DNA from: UMGS172 sp045647525
Lineage (GTDB): Bacteria; Bacillota; Clostridia; Oscillospirales; Acutalibacteraceae
DNA length: 20,744 nt
Assembly: GCA_045647525.1 (NCBI GenBank)
Contig: JAZRMK010000020.1
Span: forward strand, 1 to 20,744
Reading direction: 5' to 3'
Made by a program: the position numbers and the translations under genes. Below are positions 15,285 to 20,744 of the stretch, piece after piece. The first letter of the stretch is position 1, and every line of letters begins with the position of its first letter. The notes under the pieces were generated by a model. That model ran no database searches, was not told the DNA's origin, and saw only the letters and a list, made by a program, of their open reading frames with translations.

Positions 15285-16619
15285 ATGATCGAATCGGTTA
15301 AAGCGGCAGTAAAGCGGTATAATATGTTTGAAAACGAAAAATCGGTTACCGTTGCACTGTCGGGAGGTGCCGATTCGGTCGCTTTGCTGTTAGCATTACT
15401 TGAAATTAAAGATGAATTCTCACTTACTGTCAGTGCGGCACATTTGAATCACTGTTTAAGAGGCAGTGAGTCGGACGGTGATGAGGAATTCGTAAGGGAA
15501 CTATGTGAAAAACTGTCGGTTCCGCTTTTCTGCGAGCGAGCAGAGATTGCAGAACTTTCCAAAAATTCAGGCGATAGTGTTGAACTTACTGCACGCAATG
15601 TAAGATACCGCTTTTTAGAGCGCGTTTCGGACGGGGTTATAGCAACGGCGCATACCGCCGACGATAGCCTTGAAACAATGCTTTATAATATGGCAAGAGG
15701 AACGGGTTTAAAGGGAGTTTGCGGAATTCCGCCTGTAAGGGATAGAATTGTAAGACCCTTGATTTTTGTTTCACGTCAGCAGGTTGAGGAGTATTGTGCC
15801 TCCAAAAAGGTTCAGTACCGCACCGATTCGTCTAATCTGAGCGATATATATGCACGCAATAAGATTAGGCACAGAGCAGTGCCAACCTTAAAAGAGGTCA
15901 ACTCTGCGGCTGTTAAAAATGCCGCTGTTTTGAGCGAACATTTAAGACGCGACGAAGAACTATTGCAGTCTATCGCGTCTGAAACTTTTCAAAAATGCCT
16001 TACAAAAGAAGGCCTTTCGATTGAAGCTTTAAAAGCAGAACCCTTCGCTTTACAGTACCGTTGTATTGCAAAATTGGCGTTGCTGCAAATTAACACAACT
16101 CTCGAACACAAGAGTATTGAATCAGTGATTTCGTTGATCGAAGGCGCGGCAAAAAAACAAAGTGTTAATAACGGTTGTTATGTCGTAAATGATAACGGTG
16201 TTCTGCGATTTTTAAAACCCGAAGTTGAAACCGAACCCTTTTGTTTTGAAGTAAAAGAACTGCCTTTTTCTCGAAAAGGGTATACTTTAAGTGAGGTTTC
16301 AATAGAAAATCCGAAAGAATCAGAGAATTTTAACAATTTGTTTATTGAAAATGTTATAGATTGTGATAAAATAAGTGGCGTGTTATGGTTTAGAAGCCGA
16401 AATCCAGGTGACACTATAAAATTACGTGGCAGAGGTTGTACCAAAACCTTTAAAAATCTGTTTAACGAGAAAAAGTTAAAACAAAGTGAACGGGACAGTC
16501 TGCCTGTTCTTTGTGATAATAACGGCGTTTTGTGGTTGGCAGGGTTTGGCGTTGACGAACGAGCCGCGGTTGATGACAAAACAAAGACCGTCATTTTAAT
16601 TGAAAAAACATTTTCTTAA
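15285..16619 (+). CDS. tilS: tRNA(Ile)-lysidine synthase TilS
   Basis: A 444-residue ATP-dependent ligase that adds lysine to C34 of the CAU-anticodon tRNA-Ile, changing its reading from AUG to AUA. The PP-loop SGGADS is at 26-31, followed by HLNHCLRG (53-60), AHTADDSLET (122-131) and RNKIRH (191-196), all in family order. The C-terminal TilS domain contains WFRSRNPGDTI and the closing VLWLAGFGVDER. ATG 15285 has AAGGAG (15273-15278) overlapping the dnaB stop codon, so it is probably coupled to dnaB. In many Firmicutes hpt lies between tilS and ftsH; here only 31 nt separate tilS from ftsH. Codon use is more AT-rich in the C-terminal third. Confidence 0.94.
   Translation: MIESVKAAVKRYNMFENEKSVTVALSGGADSVALLLALLEIKDEFSLTVSAAHLNHCLRGSESDGDEEFVRELCEKLSVPLFCERAEIAELSKNSGDSVELTARNVRYRFLERVSDGVIATAHTADDSLETMLYNMARGTGLKGVCGIPPVRDRIVRPLIFVSRQQVEEYCASKKVQYRTDSSNLSDIYARNKIRHRAVPTLKEVNSAAVKNAAVLSEHLRRDEELLQSIASETFQKCLTKEGLSIEALKAEPFALQYRCIAKLALLQINTTLEHKSIESVISLIEGAAKKQSVNNGCYVVNDNGVLRFLKPEVETEPFCFEVKELPFSRKGYTLSEVSIENPKESENFNNLFIENVIDCDKISGVLWFRSRNPGDTIKLRGRGCTKTFKNLFNEKKLKQSERDSLPVLCDNNGVLWLAGFGVDERAAVDDKTKTVILIEKTFS
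16345..16372 (+). promoter_or_regulatory. Possible internal promoter for ftsH inside tilS
   Basis: TTGAAA (16345-16350), a 16-bp spacer ending in TGA, and TAAAAT (16367-16372) make an extended -10 promoter candidate about 280 nt before ftsH. The region is AT-rich coding sequence, so a chance match is possible. Confidence 0.35.
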
Positions 16620-16650
16620 ATTTTAAAATATAAATTTGGAGGAACCATTA

Positions 16651-18513
16651 GTGAGTAAATTCAAGAAAATTCTGCTTTACGTCGGCATACCGCTGATTTT
16701 AGTGTTGGTTGTCGTTGGCGTAATGTACAGAAGTGAAAAGAAGGAAGTAGTTGATTACTCAACCATCGTTGAAATGGTGCGAGGCGGAGAAATCAGCGAG
16801 TTTACCTTAAATCTTTACGACGGCAAGTTACAGTATGTCACTCGTGATGACGGCAAGAAAAATACTTTAACTGTTGCCAACGCTGAAATTTTCTATAACG
16901 ATGTTTCTGAGGCTGTTATTGAGTATAACGATAAGATTCATCAAAACCCTGATTATACCGAAACCGAAAAGGAAAAATTGGATATCGATTACACCTATGA
17001 CAAGGGTGGCGAAGGTTCGTGGATAATAAGCCTTTTGCCTACCATCATAATGTTTGCGATCCTTATATTCGGTTTTAGCTTTATGATGCGCCGTATGGGC
17101 GGTATGGGCGGCGATAAGACAATGTCGTTTGGCAAAGCCCGTATTAAGAAAGCGGAAGACGACAAGCGCAAGACTACCTTTGCCGACGTTGCCGGTGCAG
17201 ACGAGGAAAAGGAAGAAATGTCTGAACTTGTTCAGTTCCTCAAAGACCCTAAAAAATTTAATGAACTCGGTGCAAGAATACCCAAGGGTGTCTTGCTTGT
17301 AGGTCCTCCCGGAACAGGTAAGACTCTGCTTGCACGTGCCGTAGCAGGCGAGGCAGGCGTTCCCTTCTTCTCGATTTCAGGTTCTGACTTTGTTGAAATG
17401 TTTGTCGGTGTTGGTGCTTCCCGTGTGCGCGATTTGTTTGATCAGGCTAAAAAGAACGCACCTGCAATTATCTTTATCGATGAGATTGATGCTGTTGGTC
17501 GTCAGCGTGGAGCAGGCTTGGGCGGCGGTCACGATGAACGTGAGCAAACATTGAACCAGTTGCGTGTTGAAATGGATGGTTTTGGAGCAAACGAAGGTGT
17601 TATTATTATTGCGGCTACAAACCGTCCCGATATTTTGGATAGAGCTTTGCTTCGTCCCGGTCGTTTTGACCGTCAGATAATGGTAAACTATCCCGATGTC
17701 AAGGGCAGAGAAGAGATTCTTAAAGTACACGCAAGAGGTAAGCCGTTGGGCCCCGACGTTGACCTTAAAACTATTGCAAAGTCAACATCAGGTTTCACAG
17801 GCGCAGACTTGGAAAACCTTCTTAACGAGGCGGCTTTGCTTGCTGCAAGAGCTAATAGAAAGGCTATTATCGAGCAGGACATCGAAGAGGCAACCGTTAA
17901 GGTTATGATGGGTGCCGAGAAGAAGTCAAGGGTCATTAAGGAAAAGGACAAGAAGATCACTTCATACCATGAAGCAGGTCATGCGGTCGTTTCCTACTTC
18001 CTCCCGACCCAAGACCCAGTTCATCAGATATCAATTATTCCCAGAGGTATGGCAGCAGGCTTTACAATGTACCTGCCCGAAGAAGATAACGGTCACATTT
18101 CCAAGACCAAGATGGAAGAGGATATTTGTTCTTTGCTCGGCGGCCGTGCCGCAGAGGAATTGACCCAGGACGATATTTGCACAGGTGCTTCTAATGATAT
18201 TGAGCGCGCTACCGAGATGGCACATAATATGGTGACTAAGTTTGGCATGAGCGCAAAGATCGGTCTTGTAAAGCTTGGTACAGGCAACAATGAAGTGTTC
18301 TTGGGACGCGACTTCTCATCGACTCCCAACTACTCTGACAGCACCGCAGCACTCATCGATGCCGAGGTACGCGACATCGTTATGATGCAGTACGACAAAG
18401 CAAAGGAAATTCTTAACAACAATATGTCTAAGGTTCATAAGGTTGCACAGCGACTCTTCCTTGAAGAGAAAATAAGCGGTGACGATTTCCGTAGCATTAT
18501 GTCGGAGGAATAA
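16651..18513 (+). CDS. ftsH: ATP-dependent zinc metalloprotease FtsH
   Basis: A 620-residue membrane-anchored AAA+ protease that degrades misfolded membrane proteins and short-lived regulators. Transmembrane helix 1 spans about 7-26, an extracytoplasmic segment about 27-122, and helix 2 about 124-146. The AAA domain has Walker A GPPGTGKT (218-225), Walker B IFIDEID (274-280) and the second region of homology NRPDILDRALLRPGRFDR (324-341). The zinc site is HEAGH (440-444) with the third ligand D516 in TGASND. Start: GTG 16651, eight bases after GGAGG (16638-16642); the in-frame TTG 16636 overlaps that site and is rejected. LNQLRVEMDGF at 301-311 has Arg where Leu is usual. It is the last gene of the run and is followed by a strong terminator. 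Confidence 0.97.
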   Translation: MSKFKKILLYVGIPLILVLVVVGVMYRSEKKEVVDYSTIVEMVRGGEISEFTLNLYDGKLQYVTRDDGKKNTLTVANAEIFYNDVSEAVIEYNDKIHQNPDYTETEKEKLDIDYTYDKGGEGSWIISLLPTIIMFAILIFGFSFMMRRMGGMGGDKTMSFGKARIKKAEDDKRKTTFADVAGADEEKEEMSELVQFLKDPKKFNELGARIPKGVLLVGPPGTGKTLLARAVAGEAGVPFFSISGSDFVEMFVGVGASRVRDLFDQAKKNAPAIIFIDEIDAVGRQRGAGLGGGHDEREQTLNQLRVEMDGFGANEGVIIIAATNRPDILDRALLRPGRFDRQIMVNYPDVKGREEILKVHARGKPLGPDVDLKTIAKSTSGFTGADLENLLNEAALLAARANRKAIIEQDIEEATVKVMMGAEKKSRVIKEKDKKITSYHEAGHAVVSYFLPTQDPVHQISIIPRGMAAGFTMYLPEEDNGHISKTKMEEDICSLLGGRAAEELTQDDICTGASNDIERATEMAHNMVTKFGMSAKIGLVKLGTGNNEVFLGRDFSSTPNYSDSTAALIDAEVRDIVMMQYDKAKEILNNNMSKVHKVAQRLFLEEKISGDDFRSIMSEE

Positions 18514-18517
18514 ATTT

Positions 18518-18550
18518 AAACGGCAGGCTTTGACGCCTGCCGTTTTTTTT
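18518..18550 (+). terminator. Intrinsic terminator after ftsH
   Basis: An 11-bp stem (18518-18528 with 18535-18545), a 6-nt loop and eight T (18543-18550). It lies 4 nt after the ftsH stop codon and ends the transcription unit that begins before RNase J. Confidence 0.92.
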
Positions 18551-18574
18551 ATTATGTGTTAAGGCTATTTCTTG

Positions 18575-18603
18575 TTGACTTTCACACTTTATAGTGTTAA
18601 ACT
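18575..18603 (+). promoter_or_regulatory. Promoter of the yerC-methyltransferase-hslO unit with palindromic operator candidate
   Basis: TTGACT (18575-18580) and TAAACT (18598-18603) are 17 bp apart, with TGt before the -10. Arms 18578-18588 and 18593-18603 form an imperfect palindrome: 9 of 11 positions are complementary, and the inner five (acact/agtgt) are perfect, around ttat. The palindrome covers the spacer and the -10 and touches the -35, where a dimeric repressor would block polymerase. The first gene codes for a TrpR-like protein, which could be its ligand. Confidence 0.6.
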
Positions 18604-18625
18604 GTAAAAGAAAGGTAGTGGTGAA

Positions 18626-18916
18626 ATGAACAAGCTTCGCAATGATAATACAGACCTTCTTTTTAAGTCTATTCTTACGTTGCAGACGGTCGATGAGTGC
18701 TATGATTTCTTCGAGGACATTTGCACTGTTAAAGAGATTCAGTCTATTGCGCAACGTGTAATGGTTGCTAAAATGCTTAAAGAAGGCAGAGTTTACAGTG
18801 ATATAGTTACCGAAACGGGTGCCAGCACTGCTACTATCAGTCGTGTAAATCGTTCGCTTAACTACGGTAATGACGGATATACCGTTGTTTTTGACCGATT
18901 GGAAGAAGAAAAATGA
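18626..18916 (+). CDS. YerC/YecD family TrpR-related DNA-binding protein
   Basis: A 96-residue protein with the Trp-repressor fold of the YerC/YecD family. Residues 1-50 form the helical dimerisation part (LLFKSILTLQTVDECYDFFE, then TVKEIQSIAQRVMVAKML). The helix-turn-helix is at about 57-81, with recognition-helix sequence TGASTATISRVNRSL as in TrpR. YerC proteins lack known co-repressor data, so the ligand is open and tryptophan should not be assumed. The start at 18626 has AAAGG (18611-18615) at slightly long spacing. Its stop codon overlaps the methyltransferase start (ATGA at 18913-18916). A palindrome overlapping the promoter suggests autoregulation; this is inference. Confidence 0.9.
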   Translation: MNKLRNDNTDLLFKSILTLQTVDECYDFFEDICTVKEIQSIAQRVMVAKMLKEGRVYSDIVTETGASTATISRVNRSLNYGNDGYTVVFDRLEEEK

Positions 18917-19656
18917 GTTATACTGAATTTGCCGACGTTTACGATTCTTTGCAGGCTGACGTTGATTACGATAAAAGGACTCAGTATTTACTTGAACTTT
19001 TCGAAAAATATGACCGCCGACCCACGTTGTTGCTTGATATGGCGTGCGGCACAGGCGGTTTTTCGTTACAGTTTGCAAAGCGCGGTGTTGATGTAATCGG
19101 CGTTGATATAAGTCCCGAAATGCTGAATATCGCGAGGGAACGTTTTGCATCAGAGGGCCAGCAGCCGCTACTGCTTTGCCAGTCGGCATCCGAGCTTGAC
19201 CTGTACGGAACTGTGGACGGTGCAGTGTGCTGCCTTGACAGCCTGAATCATATCATTGATGAGTCTGAACTTGAAGAATCCTTTAAAAGAATTTCACTCT
19301 TTTTGGAATCGGGAAGGCTGTTTATTTTTGATGTGAATACCGAGTATAAACACCGCCAAGTTTTGTCGGGTAATACCTTTGTATGCGATACTGATGATGT
19401 CTATTGTGTTTGGAACAACTCCGAATGCGATGATGACTTGATTGTTGATATTTCGCTCGACTTCTTTAAAAAGCAGCCTGACGGCAGTTATAAACGTTCC
19501 GGAGAGGTGTTTTCGGAAAGAGCATACACTGTGCCTTGCCTTAAAAGAATGTGCAAGAACGCCGATTTGGATGTTCTCGCGATTTTGTCGGATATGACGG
19601 ACGAAGAATACAAACCGAATGACGAAAGAATCATTTTTATAGTAAGAAAGAGATAA
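18913..19656 (+). CDS. Class I SAM-dependent methyltransferase
   Basis: A 247-residue class I methyltransferase. Motif I DMACGTGGF is at 42-50, the acidic ribose contact is D65 in VIGVDISPEML (61-71), and the next strand is VDGAVCCLDSLNHI near 97-110. The N-terminal FADVYDSLQADVDYDKR is typical of the YqeM-like group found near housekeeping genes of Firmicutes. The C-terminal half (about 150-230) has a beta-rich insert seen in small-molecule or tRNA-related members. The substrate is unknown and no gene symbol is given. The start overlaps the yerC-like stop codon by four bases, and hslO begins 2 nt after its stop, so all three are one transcript. Confidence 0.88.
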   Translation: MSYTEFADVYDSLQADVDYDKRTQYLLELFEKYDRRPTLLLDMACGTGGFSLQFAKRGVDVIGVDISPEMLNIARERFASEGQQPLLLCQSASELDLYGTVDGAVCCLDSLNHIIDESELEESFKRISLFLESGRLFIFDVNTEYKHRQVLSGNTFVCDTDDVYCVWNNSECDDDLIVDISLDFFKKQPDGSYKRSGEVFSERAYTVPCLKRMCKNADLDVLAILSDMTDEEYKPNDERIIFIVRKR

Positions 19657-19658
19657 TT

Positions 19659-20543
19659 ATGGGAAAACTTATAAGATGCATTACCAACGACGGTGCCGTG
19701 ATGGGATCGTTTGTTGATACAACCGATATTGTCAATACTGTCGAAAAGTATCATAAAACATCGGCAGTTGTTACTGCTGCTTTGGGTCGTCTTTTGACCG
19801 CCGCATCGATGATGGGCAATATGTTAAAAACCGAAAACGGCTCGATTACTCTTCGTGTTGCGGGCGAAGGCCCTGCGGGTACGCTCGTTGCAGTTTCGGA
19901 CTCTAAGGGTAATGTGAGAGGCTATGCGACTAATCCTGTGGTCGAATTGCCGCTTAACGCTAAGGGTAAATTAGACGTAGGCGGGGCTGTCGGTAACGGA
20001 ACGATTACAGTAATTAAGGATCTCGGCATGAAAGACCCGTATGTAGGTCAAATTCCGCTTACATCGGGCGAAATAGCCGAGGACATCACCGCGTATTATG
20101 CAGTAAGCGAACAGATACCCACCGTTTGTGCGTTGGGTGTTTTGGTCAACCCTGATCTGACCGTAAAAGCGGCCGGTGGATTTATTATTCAGTTGCTTCC
20201 CGGTGCGATGGAGTCGGATATAGTGAAACTGGAAGAATCATTAAAGGATTTAGAATCGGTAACAAAAATGATGACCGATGGTAAATCATTAGAGGATATT
20301 GCTAAATTAGCGCTCAAAAAATTCGACTACGAGGTGTTATACGAAGAAACCGTAGCATACGAATGTAAATGTAGCCGTGAACGAACCGAATCGGCCATTA
20401 AGGGACTTTCTGTGGAAGATTTGCAGGAAATGGTAGACGACGGCAAGGGTGCCGAAGTTGTATGCCATTTCTGCAATAAACAGTACAATTTTACTGTCAG
20501 CGACCTTGAAAAAATAATCTTAAAAAAGTTTGAAAAAAATTAA
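19659..20543 (+). CDS. hslO: Redox-regulated chaperone Hsp33
   Basis: A 294-residue cytoplasmic holdase that is switched on by oxidative unfolding. The N-terminal domain (about 1-180) contains the family stretches ALGRLLTAASMMGNMLK (41-57) and LRVAGEGPAGTLVAVSD. A linker follows, then the redox switch: CKC (Cys236, Cys238) and CHFC (Cys269, Cys272). This is the CxC-x30-CxxC zinc site whose oxidation activates the protein, and all four cysteines are present. Length is normal. The start follows the methyltransferase stop by 2 nt with only a weak AAAGAG as ribosome binding site, so translational coupling is likely. No clear terminator stands between hslO and the tRNA promoter. Confidence 0.96.
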   Translation: MGKLIRCITNDGAVMGSFVDTTDIVNTVEKYHKTSAVVTAALGRLLTAASMMGNMLKTENGSITLRVAGEGPAGTLVAVSDSKGNVRGYATNPVVELPLNAKGKLDVGGAVGNGTITVIKDLGMKDPYVGQIPLTSGEIAEDITAYYAVSEQIPTVCALGVLVNPDLTVKAAGGFIIQLLPGAMESDIVKLEESLKDLESVTKMMTDGKSLEDIAKLALKKFDYEVLYEETVAYECKCSRERTESAIKGLSVEDLQEMVDDGKGAEVVCHFCNKQYNFTVSDLEKIILKKFEKN

Positions 20544-20552
20544 AAAAATGTG

Positions 20553-20581
20553 TTGACAAATGTGTAGTTATGTGTTAATAT
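20553..20581 (+). promoter_or_regulatory. Promoter of the tRNA cluster
   Basis: TTGACA (20553-20558) and TAATAT (20576-20581) with a 17-bp spacer and a TGt extension before the -10. The first tRNA starts 37 nt downstream. Confidence 0.78.
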
Positions 20582-20618
20582 ATCATTCGTCGCCGGTGGT
20601 ACAGAAACCTGCGTAGAT

Positions 20619-20694
20619 GGGAGCATAGCTCAGCTGGGAGAGCATCTGCCTTACAAGCAGAGGGTCACAGGTTCGAGCCCTGTTGTTCCCACCA
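20619..20694 (+). tRNA. tRNA-Val (anticodon UAC)
   Basis: A complete 76-nt cloverleaf. The acceptor stem is GGGAGCA (20619-20625) with TGTTCCC (20684-20690), one G-U pair. The anticodon stem TCTGC/GCAGA encloses CTTACAA, so the anticodon is TAC (20652-20654), reading GUA. The T arm is ACAGG-TTCGAGC-CCTGT, the discriminator base is A, and CCA is encoded (20692-20694). Confidence 0.96.
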
Positions 20695-20700
20695 TTAGGT

Positions 20701-20744
20701 GGCCTGGTAGTTCAGTTGGTTAGAACGCTAGCCTGTCACGCTAG
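20701..20744 (+). tRNA. tRNA-Asp (anticodon GUC), 3' part beyond window
   Basis: The 5' acceptor strand GGCCTGG (20701-20707), the D arm and the full anticodon arm CTAGC-CTGTCAC-GCTAG are present, with anticodon GTC at 20735-20737. The variable region, T arm and 3' acceptor strand are cut off by the window edge. It lies 6 nt after tRNA-Val, so the two are co-transcribed. Confidence 0.93.

Noticed and set aside
18497..19189. Minus-strand 230-codon ORF across the ftsH terminator and the yerC-like gene
   Set aside because: It runs through the terminator, promoter and two well-supported genes on the other strand.

Overview
The window looks like a chromosomal segment of an uncultured low-to-moderate GC Firmicute, most likely class Clostridia (Oscillospirales/Ruminococcaceae-like). 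The reasons are the gene order gdpP-rplI-dnaB and tilS-ftsH, an RNase J, a YerC-type TrpR relative, a TnpX/DUF4368-type large serine recombinase, strong AGGAGG ribosome binding sites and tRNA genes that encode CCA. The taxonomic call is inference from gene content, not from a search.

Region 1 (1-2670) is the end of a mobile element that continues to the left of the window. It holds the 3' part of an HK97-fold phage major capsid gene, a 58-codon orphan ORF and a complete 549-residue large serine recombinase reading toward the host. No head-tail adaptor or tail gene lies between capsid and recombinase, so this is either a deleted prophage or a capsid-bearing satellite. Base and codon use are visibly more GC-rich than in the host genes to the right.

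Region 2 (2643-3060) has no credible gene. It is packed with inverted repeats: a dyad over the recombinase stop codon, two copies about 200 bp apart of a ~100-bp module (a terminator plus two hairpins), and two further hairpins between the copies. It is the least ordinary part of the window and probably contains the element/chromosome junction.

Region 3 (3087-5144) is a monocistronic unit: a perfect consensus promoter, a secreted GH16-type lipoprotein with a duplicated N-terminal module, and a strong terminator. Region 4 (5159-8049) is a two-gene unit of overlapping FAD-dependent oxidoreductases (HI0933/BaiN type and COG2509 type). Region 5 (8164-9307) is glyceraldehyde-3-phosphate dehydrogenase with its own promoter and terminator.

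Region 6 (9374-18550) is a housekeeping run that can be read as one operon: RNase J, GdpP (c-di-AMP phosphodiesterase), ribosomal protein L9, replicative helicase DnaB, TilS and FtsH. Gaps between genes are short, with a clear promoter before the first gene and a clear terminator after the last; an internal promoter candidate lies in tilS. The hpt gene usual between tilS and ftsH is absent. Region 7 (18575-20543) is a tight three-gene unit: a YerC/TrpR-like regulator whose promoter sits inside an imperfect palindrome, a SAM-dependent methyltransferase and Hsp33. Region 8 (20553-end) is a promoter followed by tRNA-Val(UAC) and the start of tRNA-Asp(GUC).

Seven sigma-A-like promoters with a recognisable -35 could be placed by eye. 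Six of them have a 17-bp spacer; the exception is the low-confidence internal candidate in tilS (16 bp). The promoter before the recombinase is an extended -10 without a clear -35. Several start codons are set downstream of the longest possible ORF because the Shine-Dalgarno sequence demands it.
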